Source: Limnephilus marmoratus (Eukaryota; Arthropoda; Insecta; Trichoptera; Limnephilidae). From it: DNA of 64,000 nt. The notes beneath the pieces were generated by a model that saw only the letters and a program-made list of their open reading frames with translations, made no database searches and was not told the DNA's origin. Within the stretch, counting starts at the first letter, position 1. Every line of letters starts with the position of its first letter. This document shows, one piece after another, positions 51,768-63,225 of the stretch. The stretch lies in contig OU862933.1 of NCBI GenBank assembly GCA_917880885.1, positions 7,735,452-7,799,451 of the forward strand, read 5' to 3'. A program made the translations under genes and the position numbers.

Positions 51768-52999
51768 TATAAATGTATCCCCATAATTTAACCGAGGTTG
51801 TTATTTAATTGAAGTTGTTTTTTATATTCACTGTGGTTTTAAATGTGAAATTTAAAATCTTTTAGATTTATATTTCTGAATTTTTCTGTTTAAGAATTTT
51901 TTAAATACTCCAAGATTCATTATTGAAATGCCCCAATTTTTTTGAAATGCATGTCTTGATTTCGATGTAAACATTTATCAGGATGTGTTACAATTTCACA
52001 GACTTTGAACAATTCGTCAAATTTCAAAGTTTAAATTCAAGTTTTGTGAAAGCTATAAGTTGTTATTATTTCATCACGGGCCGGTTGTTACGCATTCCTT
52101 GGATAATAACAGAACTTGAATAAAACTTTCACAGAACTTGAATACTAACTTTGTAATTTGATGAAGCGTTCAAATTCTGTTAAATGTTTCCGTGCTTAGT
52201 TACCGAAAATAAATAATTACACAAAGTACTACCAGTTAGAAACGGTCAGGCGAGAAACAAGTCAATTAACACAATTACTGTTTTCATCATAAGATTATCA
52301 CGATAACAAAATATGATTTAGAAGAAGGTATGTCAATAAATTAATAATGATAATAACATAGCTAGCCAACTGATGTTCATAATATTATGATGATTTTCTC
52401 GGTGCTTTAAACTATACATTTGACTTTGAACGGAGGTTTCAAAGCAAATATGTGTTTTATTGTATAATTTTGTTGATTTTTTTTTTATTAAATGAATACA
52501 ATATTAGCAAGATTCAATCGAAAATGTTTATTTTATCCATTTTTATTATGCAACATCTATTGACGTTTCAGCAAGTCTAGGATAAATATTTATTTTTATT
52601 TTTAACTGAGTAAAACTAAAAATGGATAAAAAAATTTCCGAGACACTATCTAGATAGGGTGTGAGTCGTACAATCATGCATAAAAGTATCAGCAATAAAA
52701 ATATTCGTTAAGAAAATGAAAATAATGTTGATCGAAGTTGTTGATACAGTTAAATATGACCGAATTGTATCTTCGATTGAGTTTTGCCAATATTGTCTTC
52801 ATTTAATTTAATATTACAATTTGAGGTTTTACTCATTGTAGTATATGTGAATATAGGTATATTCGCACATCGCGCCGCTCGGAAAGGTTCGGGTTTCCGG
52901 AGATTGACGAGCGGGCACACAGTACAAGAGAACAGCTGACGAGTTCCGCTGCGCTTGAGATCTATTCACGAAGCCTCAGTAAACAGTCGCTACCGTTGA
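51768..52999. other. No gene seen
   Basis: AT-rich. A GC-richer piece at 52855-53000 (CGCACATCGCGCCGCTCGG) stands out in composition but shows no gene or repeat I know. Confidence 0.45.
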
Positions 53000-53920
53000 C
53001 ATAATTTTTTTTTTTTTTTTTTTTATTAGTAATAGAAGGTACATAAATTACAAATAATTTTTATACAGTAATTAATTACATAGTAGAATATTTGATGTAC
53101 CCCCATAATTAAGCAAGGCTTGTGTGTATGGGGGGGGGGTGTTATTGTATTGCTTTTTTTATATCATTCAGTTTAAGTTTTCAGTATAATTTTTGAGGTG
53201 AGTTTTAAAATTTTTTATATTGGTATTCATGTTTCTAATTTTTTCTGGTAATGAATTAAAAAATTTTGCTCCGAGATATTTATGACTCAATTGTCCAATT
53301 TTTTTTTTACATTTTGGAGTGGGAAGTATTGATGTTTGTCTAAGACTTCTGTTATTTTTAAAGGGTGCAACTTGATTTTTAATATTATCTTTATAAATTT
53401 GTAATGTTGCATGATAAAAGTATAATGCACTTAATTTTCTGACCTTAAATTGTTTGAATAAAAGTTCTGACGAATATGAGTAGGGTTTTTTTAAAATTGT
53501 TTTTATTATTAGTTTTTGTGATATGTAAATTGTTTGTGTTTGATTTTTATATGTACCGCCCCATCCTATAATGCCGTATTGTATAATTGATTGACAGAAA
53601 GCGAAGTATGTGGTTCTAAGTAATTTTTCGTTTAAAATATCTCTTAAACATCTAAATATATATGTTAGTTTCCTTATTCTGTTGTTCAGAATATTTATGT
53701 GTGGAGACCATTTTAAACGCTGGTCTATTGTTATGCCCAGGTACTTAATATCAGTTTTGCTTTCTATTTTTGAACATGATATATTACATTTGTGGTTTTT
53801 TGTATTTGTCACAGAGTGGATTATTAAGTTTATTTCTTTAGGTGTTTCTTGTTTTTTAATGAAAATGGTAAATAATAGGTTTTTTTAGAATTTAAAGTCA
53901 ACAGGTTTTTATCAATACAA
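53000..53920 (-). mobile_element. 5'-truncated LINE (jockey/CR1 type)
   Basis: In element sense: the C-terminal ORF2 part, a 3' UTR of about 140 bases and a poly(A) tail (plus-strand T-run at 53007-53024). Truncation near 53920 is typical of incomplete LINE reverse transcription. Confidence 0.8.
53168..53888 (-). pseudogene. LINE reverse transcriptase C-terminal (thumb and tail) region
   Basis: 214 codons from the first Met, with an extension upstream that changes frame at an A-run near 53860. Motifs: KTYYLPF-like start, DIKYLGITIDQRLKWSPHI (thumb), LLRTTYFAFCQSIIQYGIIGWGG, and the terminal SLPEKIRN block common to jockey/CR1-type ORF2 proteins. The catalytic RT motifs and the APE endonuclease are lost. 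Confidence 0.85.
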
Positions 53921-53924
53921 TACT

Positions 53925-54142
53925 ACTTGCGATAATTGTTATTCACAATAAACCAAGGTAACGAACTTACGTTGTAATCATTATTATTGTGGGCTAGTGA
54001 GCCACAGATTAAAGAACATTACACTCATTAAGTCAAAAATAAAAATAAAGATTTTTCTTTTATTTACTAGGCTACCCAGTTTGGATTGTGAAAGGTTGAT
54101 TCTGAAGTGTGGCATTTAAGGGATTTATTTATATTGTTTACA
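53925..54142. other. Spacer, nothing recognised
   Basis: AT-rich; 'ggctacccagtttggattgtgaaaggttgattct' near 54071 is repeated with changes at 55018-55050. Confidence 0.4.
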
Positions 54143-54598
54143 AAAGCTCCACACCGGAGGCCCTGAGCAAAATATTTTCCCTCAGGGCCTATGTCATCTT
54201 TGGGGATGCTGTGTGGAGCGTCTTTTAAAGGAAAAGAAGCAGAGGAAGTTCTGGGAAGGATAAGGTATGAAGGGTGGATAGGAATCTGGGGGTCAGTGGG
54301 TCCAGGAGTGATGGATGTATGAATCCATCCCTCCCAGTGCTATGCAAGGCGATGTTCCAAAATAATTCTGCTTGAGAGGTCACAAGATCTTTCTCAACCC
54401 GTCTCTCCCGATCTGGCTTGCCATGCAACTGGTAGGCAGACACATCCGCCGCCAAGACTCGGACAATCCTCACCCCATGAATCTGGGCATCCCTGCTAAG
54501 TCACCAAACATAGCGAAGCACTTGGGGTGACCTATGGCAGAGGTGTTGGTTATCCAATAAATGGTTCTCGACTCGGCGGTACCCACACCCGCCTCCCA
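54143..54598 (+). repeat. Family R dispersed repeat, near complete (about 455 bp)
   Basis: The best reference copy. It runs from CTCCACACCGGAGGCCCTGA, through TTTTCCCTCAGGGCC and GTTCTGGGAAGGATAAGG, to the CCGCCGCCAAGACTCGG block, then CTAAGTCACCAAACATAGCG and CGGCGGTACCCACACC. No poly(A), inverted ends or coding capacity are evident, so the class is undetermined. Confidence 0.8.
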
Positions 54599-54623
54599 AA
54601 TTTCATAAATAAGTATATTATTA

Positions 54624-54980
54624 GGGACCGTACCCAAACTACGTGACCCGTTTAGGGGGGGGGGGATCTTCAAAAGAGGGGGGCTTAGGTTTTTATCACG
54701 TAGTCAATCTAGAAATCTTTTTTATATTTTTTCCACTTGTATTTATAGGTATGCATGCACTCTTGCCGTCACGCAGCAAGCGCCGTATTAATAAAGACAA
54801 ATATAAGCCAAATATATTTTTTTAAACTTTTTGTCAACAAGAAATGTTTCAAAATCTAATTTATGATTTACTACGTGAAAATTGTAGGGGGGGGTCTTGG
54901 AATATACTACACGTGGTCACCGAGGGGGGAGGGGGGGTTAAAAATTGCAAAAAGTTGGTGACGAAGATGGGTACGTTCCC
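54624..54980. mobile_element. PIF/Harbinger-like MITE, second copy
   Basis: GGGACCGTACCCAAACTACG at the left and GGGTACGTTCCC at the right, flanked by TTA on both sides (54621-54623, 54981-54983). Two G-runs mirror the C-runs of the 11249 copy. 357 bp, with apparent frames that are incidental. Confidence 0.8.
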
Positions 54981-54989
54981 TTATATAAT

Positions 54990-56084
54990 TTCGATGGTTT
55001 TTCAATTATTTATTTGGCTACCTAGTCTGTCTGGTGAAAGGTTGATTCTAAAATCTGACGTTTAAGTATTGTTTTTAATTAGGCTAAAAAGAGTGAAAAA
55101 AAAAACTAAAGCTATTTTATTTACCCTAAAAAGAGTGCTTTGTGAGGGATTTATTTATATAATATATAAACTTTGAAACATGATTGTGATATCAATAGGT
55201 AATTTTGTGGAATCATGAAGAAAAATATACTGTTTTAATTAGAACCCACGCAGAAGAATAGTATTATGGTAACATTATTATTGAGGTATGTTATTATAGC
55301 CTTCTTATAACTATATTCTATGCAGTTTAACACATCCACTACCTCTGAGAATGTATTGCCAACTATACGCAATCTATCTATCATACTAGAGAGTAAAATG
55401 ACTCAGGCCTGATATTGTTGTTGCAATTAAAAGGAATTTTATTTCGAGCACTTCTAGTTGGTACGCGGAAGGTGATTAGGCTTATTAAATCAGGGCTGTT
55501 TATAATACAAAATAAATTAAAAATAAAAGTCAAGTCAGAAATAAGTATCTGGGAGTTTTAATAATTTTAATTCATCCATAAAGTTGTTGTAATTTATTGA
55601 TTCTACGTGTACACTGAGTTTGTAAGTATATCTTAGGAATTTATGCCGATTTTTTTCAATGATTTTCAAAAACTGCTACGATTGCATTAATTAATAATTA
55701 ATTAAAATAAATCATAATTTAAAGGTCAATTATAAACACAATGGTAAAAATGTATGACCCCACCTCACGGATAATACGGAACGTTCGTATTATCGAAGTT
55801 CGATACACGGATAATGCGGAATATTCCATTTTAACTAATAGCTAATCAAATATGCCATTTGTCGGAAGTAGCAAATAAATTCTCGTCAAAATAAAAACCA
55901 AAAAGTAAATACTTCGAATTATTCCTAGTATTACGGGTTGAGATTCAAGCTGCGTGTCATCATAATTTAGATACACATCTCAGGTTTTTAATGGTTTATT
56001 TAGCAAAGCAGGGTTTGTCTAACGGGCACGTGAAATTATTCTAATACATTTTTGTACATATTCTTCTGTTATAAATACAGGTAC
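54990..56084. other. No gene seen
   Basis: AT-rich. Around 55770-55830 'cacggataat.cgga' is present twice, a small duplication. Confidence 0.45.
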
Positions 56085-56092
56085 AAACAAAC

Positions 56093-56523
56093 GGAGGCGT
56101 CTATTAATATCTACAGGAATTCCAAAAACTGAAAAAATCGAACTAATATCTATGGAAACCAAAGTGTTGACGAATATCTACAGCACAAACTGTTGACTAA
56201 TATCTATGAGAATCAAAGTGTTGACGAATATCTACAGCACTGGCAGAGGTTGGATTTGCAATATGTGTAGCATATTGCAATAATGTAATATTGCGTATGT
56301 AGTTTAAAAAACTTAATTTATGTAATTGTGTATGTAAAAATTCGTAATATCGGACTATTGGACACATTTAGCTGATTAGTCCAACCTACGCTCTGTAGAT
56401 ATTAGTTCAACCTACGCTCTGTAGATATTAGTCAACACTCTGAAGTTCGTAGATATTAGTTCAACATATGAGCTGTAGATATTCGTCAGACATACAGGCT
56501 GTAGATATTAGTATCTGGAGTCC
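56093..56523. mobile_element. MITE built of inverted TAATATCTAC repeats, 8-bp duplication
   Basis: The left half has direct repeats containing CTAATATCTA and GACGAATATCTACAGCAC; the right half has the same motif inverted (CTGTAGATATTAGT) five times. AAACAAAC lies on each side (56085-56092, 56524-56531). Ends start GGA and finish TCC. The 8-bp duplication suggests hAT-type mobilisation. Confidence 0.65.
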
Positions 56524-56531
56524 AAACAAAC

Positions 56532-57210
56532 TTGTCGATAATGCATTCACTTCTTAACACGAATAAATTATTGTTTTACATGGCAATAATATTTTTCTAT
56601 TATTGGCAGCATTGATTGATTGTCTATGAAATGTAACATAAAAATAATAAATATGAAGGCATATACCTCGTAAGTGAAATATTTATGTGCATATTTTTTA
56701 CATATTTTTCGTCTCCCCCGACATAAATACTTACTTTTCGTAATAATAAAGCTAAATTTAACTGTTTCAATAAGAAATATTCCTATTAACCAGTAAGCGG
56801 AGTAAGACATAAATAATAAAACAATAATAATATTATAACACATCTGGATAAATAGACTATTTTTCATTATCTGGTATATTTTGACGTTTAATTTTAGGAT
56901 GTTAAAATGATGAAAAATTTTTTTTAATCTAGAATTTTAATGTCATTTGGTAATACATTAGGGGCTTTGAAGCCTGTGGCGGCTAGTAATTTTTCCGTGC
57001 TTGCGGGCTAAGTGTGAAAAAAAGTTTTTTGCATTTTCATGGCCGAATATATATTTCTACGATTTTAAAACCTTCACACATTTTCAAAACAAAAAAAGGC
57101 ATTTTGAAACAATAATTATTTTTGTTCGTATGAAGCAGATACTTTGTGATAATTTAAAATAAATAAATAATAACTTCGGCCACACTACTTTTTTTATGTA
57201 GGTACTTAAT
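56532..57210. other. No gene seen
   Basis: AT-rich. A minus-strand 99-codon frame (56568-56867) encodes only low-complexity hydrophobic residues without a recognisable family. Confidence 0.4.
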
Positions 57211-57213
57211 TTA

Positions 57214-57340
57214 ATGCTAACCGGGTTTCGCTACAACCGTAGCTTCTTCGGGGCAATATAATACTCGACCTTGAACGAACCTCGTATTGAACTGCCCAGA
57301 AGAAGCTACGGTTGTAGCGAAACCCGGTCGGCATTAATTT
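57214..57340. ncRNA. Inverted pair of hammerhead-like motifs with altered core
   Basis: The left (minus) and right (plus) arms each show stem II AGCTAC...GTAGC, GAAA, and CCCGGTC or CCCGGTT. The expected CTGAAGA box reads CCGAAGA on the left and CAGAAGA on the right, so the critical U4 is changed in both. They look like inactive relics of PLE ends arranged head to head. Confidence 0.55.
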
Positions 57341-57530
57341 CAAAAAAATATATACTGGTGTTTACTAAATTATTGTTTTATTTTAAATTAAAAAATAATT
57401 ATAATCTTAGCACGAACAAATCACCCTCTGCCACAACAAAAAGCTGATTCCTAATATGGCTAGATAACCTACAGTTAGTTTTTCTCTGATGTTTAGGTAT
57501 AATTGTTTAGGTAACTGTTCAATCAAAATT

Positions 57531-57577
57531 ATCAACATGTTTCGAATTCAAAGGTTTCTTCTTCAGAATAAGATTAA
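57531..57577 (-). ncRNA. Hammerhead-like motif
   Basis: Minus strand: CTGAAGA, an imperfect stem II (GAA...TTC), GAAA, then ACATGTT with GTT as cleavage triplet and a palindromic stem III ACATGT. The core boxes fit but stem II is weak. Confidence 0.55.
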
Positions 57578-57938
57578 CATTAAGAAGAAGTTTAAATAAT
57601 GATATATTTTTTTGAATTATTATTTAACACCGTTCATCTAATTTGAAAATGCATTTCTTATTTTTGTTTTAAAAAGTTAGACAAATAAAAATTCTAAAAT
57701 TTTTCCGAGTAGTTTATATGGCTGGCTGTGATTGCACACAAAACAAACCTACGTTACTTTGCAATAAAAAAAACTACACATATTTTTGATACATGTAGCA
57801 TTCCATCAAAAATTTAAAAATTCTATAAGTACTTACCTTAAAGACGAGGTTTCCTATGAAGCCTGTTTCCTGTGCCAGGCGAGCAGAAGACAGAAGAGTG
57901 GTTGGCGGCAGTGAAAGTGCCTTAGGCCGGTACCCCAT

Positions 57939-57980
57939 GGTCAATATTTCCAAATATTGACCCCGAGCGCTTATATAAAG
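57939..57980 (+). promoter_or_regulatory. Candidate host promoter: 24-bp inverted repeat plus TATA box
   Basis: GGTCAATATTT and AAATATTGACC form perfect 11-bp inverted arms around CC (57939-57962); the outer GGTCA/TGACC resemble nuclear-receptor half sites. Ten bases on is TATATAAAG (57972-57980). A start about 30 bases downstream would leave a leader of about 45 bases before the ATG at 58049. This stretch is distinctly GC-richer than its surroundings. Confidence 0.5.
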
Positions 57981-58048
57981 CTCCCCGGCCGACTTGGGTT
58001 ATAGCATACCTGACCGTCCTACCGAGTGTGTGATCTACCGTTTTAATC

Positions 58049-58066
58049 ATGTTGTGCAAAATCGGG
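58049..58066 (+). CDS. Candidate first coding exon (six codons) of a host gene
   Basis: ATG-TTG-TGC-AAA-ATC-GGG followed immediately by the consensus donor GTGAGT (58067). TATA-driven insect genes for secreted cuticle-type proteins often have such a very short first coding exon with the rest of the signal peptide in exon 2. I did not find a convincing second exon in the remaining 6 kb, so the downstream gene and its product are unknown. Confidence 0.4.
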
Positions 58067-58337
58067 GTGAGTCCATTCATTCATTACTTTTCGCTTTGAT
58101 TTTTTTTTAATTTTATATAATTTCGTTTTTTTTCACCTTAGGATGAAAAGTTCAAAGTTATAATTTTACATAGTGATTTTCAAAAAAATAAAAAAAACAT
58201 GTCTAAACTAGTACATATCAAAAAAAAAGATTTAATACCAATCTTTTTTTTTAATTGTGTTTGAAATGTTTTAATTCTTTGCATTCAATCAACTTTCTAC
58301 CCCATTTTCAACGTATTATCTTTTTGATAAGTTTTAA

Positions 58338-58480
58338 GATTTTCACGGCCAAAAGCATTTTCGTTATTTGTTTTTGGGGTGTTATGCCGTGTTGCGCTAC
58401 CTCCTTCTTTAGCCAACGTTTCGGACATCGTTGCAGTGTCCATCATCAGGGCAGATCCGGCAGATCCAGTAGATGTGTAT
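58338..58480 (-). ncRNA. Hammerhead-bearing repeat, third copy of the 12.9-kb family
   Basis: Minus strand CTGATGA, GGACA...TGTCC stem II, GAAA, ACGTT with stem I GCC/GGC (core 58410-58460). It is nearly identical to the arms at 12902-13165 and extends the shared flank to 'gattttcacggccaaaag'. It lies in the putative first intron of the candidate gene. Confidence 0.65.
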
Positions 58481-58489
58481 TATTTTTTT

Positions 58490-59850
58490 TTTTATTTTGT
58501 TATTCTCCGCCAAGGGTGCATTTTTTATGTGTTTTTTATAACTAAACGCCAAACAATTTTTTTATAATATTTAACGCGGGTTGTATTTCAACGGTTTAGT
58601 GTTTTCCAAATACAGTTCTAGCTGGTAATAAAAGCATTTAAATCATAAAACGCTGATAAAAAAAAATCCCTTGAAAAGTGTTTACTTTAGTGTTTATTTT
58701 ATTTTTTATTATATAAACTTGCGTAAAAAATAGTTCATAAGTTCATTGATGTTAACTTTTTTTATTATATGTTAGGTATATAACATCGTAGTTTAAATTT
58801 TTAAGTTTCCTGAAACAACTTTCTTTCTTCTCACATTTTTGTTGGTTTTAATGAATATCCAAATTGTTGTGTTATGAGTTTCTTACCAAATTTGAGCAAT
58901 TTCTTCAAAACGATTAATGTATTTTGTAAAATATTTTATTATGTTTTTTCCTGCGATATTCGTCAACGTATTAGGTTTTTACATATAAATGTATTTTTTT
59001 TATAAGTCCCCAAGGTTAACTAACTCCCATTACGTCTTAAGTTAATTTGCAAATAAAATCAATTCAAACCAAAAAAAACAGATACCTAACACCTATATGG
59101 TTTTATGGCAAAATTTTACGGTGCGCCCAGGAAAACTAGAAATTATTTCGAGATCTCGCACATTTGCCCTGTTGTAGGAATTGAATATTTATTTCGACTC
59201 TAAGTCAAATCCTAAAACCATTATGCTTGCACCGTAAAAGCAGTGAATATTTAACGTTGCTTGTTTTCAAATACACGTTCAAATCAATGACCCAACCATT
59301 ACAAACGTTCATTTTTCAATCGTTTATTTATGTAGGTATAATAAAAAGTGGTTTATTAAATCAAAAGATCGGAGAACGTCACCACTCACTGTAACATCGC
59401 ATGCCAATTTGGCAATGTCTATATGTGAATTATGACTTGTTTTCGACATAAATTTTATATGCCTATTTGCATCTCAAAATGATGACTTTGTCAGTTTGCT
59501 ATCAAAGCTATAATTAGTTAGATTTTAATGGAGATGAATTCACGATAAATTTGACATTTAAAATATTAACGGTCTTCCCAAATCAAACGCTATCTAATAT
59601 TTGGCATTTTTTATCCTCACATCAAAAATTTAAGATTTTTTTTTGTATTAAATAACTAATGGCTTTAGAGTCAACCCAATGATAGAAATGATGATCTTCA
59701 TTTTTTAGTATAAATTTCCATTTGATTTTGTCTCCACTATTTTATTCAGTTAATACCTTGTGGTTTTTATTATAAAAATAAAAGAATTTAGATTTTACAG
59801 TGAAACACCACTTCCTATATAAATTCCTTTATGCATCATTTAACAGGCGT
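58490..59850. other. No gene seen
   Basis: AT-rich, possibly intronic if the 58049 exon is real. No acceptor plus open frame of convincing quality was found. Confidence 0.4.
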
Positions 59851-59854
59851 AAAC

Positions 59855-60245
59855 ATGTACCGCCGCTCGAACCATTTATTGGATATCCAAGAACTCTACC
59901 ATGGGTCACCCCAAATGGTTCGCTACGTTTGGTGACTGAGGAGGGTTGCCCGGGTTTGTTCATTGGGTGAGGTTTGTCTAGGCCTTAGCGACGGAGCATC
60001 TGCCCAACAGCTGCATGACGGACCGTATCGGGAAAGACTGGTTGAGAGAGACCTTTTGACCTCTCCATCAGGACTCTCTGGACCTTTTGCCTTGCGTAGG
60101 GGAAGGGATGGATTCATACGTCCGTCACTCCTTGACACACTGACTCCCAGATTCGTATCCAACCCTCGTACATTTTTCCTTCCCAGAACTTCTTCTCATT
60201 TCCAAAGACCCTTGACACGATATCATCAAAGATGACAAAGACCCT
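59855..60245 (-). repeat. Family R dispersed repeat
   Basis: Reverse copy of the 54143 unit: GTACCGCCGCTCGAACC, TCACCCCAAATGGTTCGC, the 'ggatggattcatacgtccg' block and TTCCCAGAACTTCTTCTC. It lacks the outermost part. Frames on both strands here are by-products. Confidence 0.75.
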
Positions 60246-60249
60246 GAGT

Positions 60250-61385
60250 GACACTTCACAATAGTGCAACTAATGTTAAAGAAAAACTTTTCTTAGAATC
60301 ATCTTGGATGGAGAATATGACAGTGAAGAACTTGAGTGAGATGGTGAGTGCTAGGATCTAGGAATGTAGCGTTTCTTCCTCTTTGCGGACCCTCTCCATG
60401 GCGATTGATAGTTGATTAGTTACTTTAAAAAAATGTACATTTTTCACATTAAATTAACAGTTTTTGTATCGTGTATACATAACAAAATACGTTTATTTAT
60501 ATTTCTTATTTATTTAATCGTGTTAAAGCAGTGTGTACCGTTTATCTTGTTTCTTAAATACTTCTTCAAATATGGTATAACGTTAATTTATAGTGATGAC
60601 AAAATATTTTCGGCATCTAACATATTATTATTTTGATGACCTCAGCGATCTTTAGCATCTTTGAAAATGAAAAACAACATATTTTCTTTGATAAGTGCAT
60701 GCAATATTACAATAAAAGTGTAATAACTGCATGTCGTTACGAAATATTCAAAGTCTGACTTTTCGTTCAAGGCAATAGATGTTCCCATGAAAATGTCATT
60801 TGGCATCACGGAAATATTTTTTTCTATTTTCATAAACATTAACAAATTATGTTTTTATGCCTTCTTCTTGCCACCAAAAAATGACACATGGGTTTTTTTT
60901 TAAATATAATTTATGTAAATTTTTATCCGACGTTTATGATTGTTGCTATCGTAATGGTAATTATGTGTGTGCTTTTACAGATGTTATTCAAGTATAGTAG
61001 AAAAACCATAGTAATTTATACTTATTAGTACCTATCTTTCATTTAAAATACATTAGTGGTCTGTTTCTTTTCTTTGGGATAGACGAAGGGCCACGTGTTG
61101 TTTCACAGAACTACATATAATAAATTTTCATAATAACATAATAACATCACATGAAAATTGATGAATTGTTCAAATACTTTTAAACAACTGATCCTAAATA
61201 AACATTCATTTTAAATAGGGCTTAAAAACATTTGATAGGGCTTAAAACAATACACTACACACTCTGTTTGAATTCAACTAAACTACACTTTTTGCATATC
61301 TACCAACAAATCATCGAAATAACTAAAAAGAAGTTATAATTTTTTATAAGCACAACTCCCTTTTTTAACTTTTGAGGGTTATTCC
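60250..61385. other. No gene seen
   Basis: AT-rich. Short frames at 60412 (+) and 60642 (-) have no recognisable motif. Confidence 0.4.
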
Positions 61386-61387
61386 CA

Positions 61388-61752
61388 TCAATGTAATATA
61401 TCATTGAAGAAGAAGATAACACTAATAATCTAAACGAAAATAAGAAATAGAACAAGACACAGAAAAACAGAAAAAGATAACTGTCGCAACTGGTACACGA
61501 ACCCAGATTCTTACGACAACCGTGACGTGGGCTTTTATCAAATCAGCCGTTGCCACCTAAGAAGCCGTCACAATTGTCAGTCTGATATTTTCAAATTTTA
61601 GAAATAACAATATTATTTCCAAAAAAATTTTTCATATGCGTTTACATTTTTTCTCAGTTGCGACCATTATCTTTTCCTATTTTTCTGTGTTTTCTTCTCT
61701 TTCGTATTTTCGTTTAGATTATTAGTGTTGTCTTCTTCTTCAATGAGAAGTT
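61388..61752. mobile_element. Inverted SINE-B pair (foldback)
   Basis: The left arm (61390-61490) is mirrored at 61660-61750 with 'gaagaagaagataacact' and 'aataatctaaacgaaaata'. Between them is a tRNA-like piece with TCTGGGTTCGTGTACCAG on the minus strand, related to the head at 24258. Confidence 0.55.
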
Positions 61753-62430
61753 TTAATCTTCATCTTATAAGTTGTAAAGGCGTATTCAAAATCAGCATTC
61801 TATGTATTCACAAAATTTAAAAAATATGATTAATGTTCATTAAGACGATTGTAGTTTATTGTCAATACCAAAAATTCCCTAACCGCTTAATTAATTAAAT
61901 CTGTTTAATCAAACACCTTTCCGTAAATACCTTCCGGTACTCTTTCAAAGCCTTAACAAACATCGCTGTTCGTCTTCAAATGTTGATCACTTAGGTTATT
62001 TGCCAGCGAAGCCTTTAAACGGACTCGTTTTTCCTGATTTTCTACTTTTGCATTACATATTCCAACAGTGACTCCATTGTATATTTATATTAACTAACAA
62101 ATCCGGTTTAGCCTTCATCGTTTTAATATTGTATAATTCCTGGCGAAGTCATTTTTCACGTTATTTAACATCTTTAGTTTGTTTCATAACAATACATGTA
62201 GTGTCTTTGAGGAAGTAGGTAGGCCATTGAAAGTAAAAAGAAAACAAATACCAGATGCCATCTGAGCTGTTGAGCAATCGATAATGGTAATTAGTTCTAC
62301 TCATAAGTAGTCAAAAAGGGAAGTAAATTGCCAACTTAACATTAAAAAAACGTGCTTCAAATACATAAACTTAAAAATACGTATTATCTTGATTATTTTT
62401 GAGATGTAAATCATATCTTAACCCCTATAA
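61753..62430. other. No gene seen
   Basis: AT-rich spacer without recognisable features. Confidence 0.45.
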
Positions 62431-62431
62431 C

Positions 62432-62831
62432 GGCCGGGCCGCGTATTTACAATCCCTACCGCGTTTCAGTCGCTTTAAATTTTCAATATCAAAATTTAAA
62501 TATTTAGAAATAAAATTATTAATTTCTAATATACACATTGGAAAGATTATTTTATCTAGATTTTGGAACAATTTTTGTTTTTGCAAAGTGATAAAAATTT
62601 ATCAATATAGGGGTGTATTTACAATATATGGGAATAATATTAAAATTTAAATATTTAGAAATAAATTTATTAATTTCTAATACACACATCAGAGAGATTA
62701 TTTTATCTAGATTTTAGAACAATTGTTTTTGCAATGTGATAAAAAATAACCAATATAGAGGTATATTTAAAATGTAAATTGTCGTTACCGCGACTGAATC
62801 GGTATAGGTTTTGTAAATACGCGGCCGGGCC
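62432..62831. mobile_element. 400-bp MITE with GC-rich ends and two internal tandem units
   Basis: GGCCGGGCCGCGTATTTACAA at 62432 is mirrored, with one mismatch, at 62811-62831; inner homology continues over CCTACCG and TTCAGTCGC. The interior is two tandem copies of about 150 bp (from 62489 and 62640) sharing AAATTTAAATATTTAGAAA and GATTATTTTATCTAGATTTT. No clear target duplication. Confidence 0.7.
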
Positions 62832-62845
62832 CCTGCGTTTAAAAA

Positions 62846-63225
62846 AGAATACAGCACAAGAGTCTCAATTGCTCCCAACCGTCTGGAGCCAGTGAGATGG
62901 CATCCCCAATTAGGGGACGTTGTCAGGCTGATGTTAGAGGAGACGTTAAAGAGAACAGGAAGGTGGAGGAGTTCCCTATTCAGATCTGGTCACTAAACAC
63001 GGCTAAGCCATTTCAAGCAACCAACGCTTCAATTCTGAATGGTGGTCCAAAACCAGGGCGATTTTGAGAGTATCGTCGTAAAAATACTACATACTATTTT
63101 TTAATAAATAAATTGTGAAATAACACAAGTTGATAAAATAAAATTTACTTGCTCACGTCGGGGTTTGAACCTGCGACCTCCGGATTGTGAATCGAGAACC
63201 TTACACTTCGACCACGGAGGCCGTC
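62846..63225 (-). mobile_element. SINE-A, diverged copy, minus strand
   Basis: Body from 62846, then a tRNA-like head ending at 63225. On the minus strand: GACGGCCTCCGTGGTCG and GGTCGCAGGTTCAAACCCC with a B box. It is clearly older than the copies at 1224, 28630 and 49266. Confidence 0.8.

Noticed and set aside
59923..60235. Frames of 79 and 90 codons on opposite strands
   Set aside because: They fall in a family R repeat copy and show no conserved protein motif; equivalent regions in other copies are broken.
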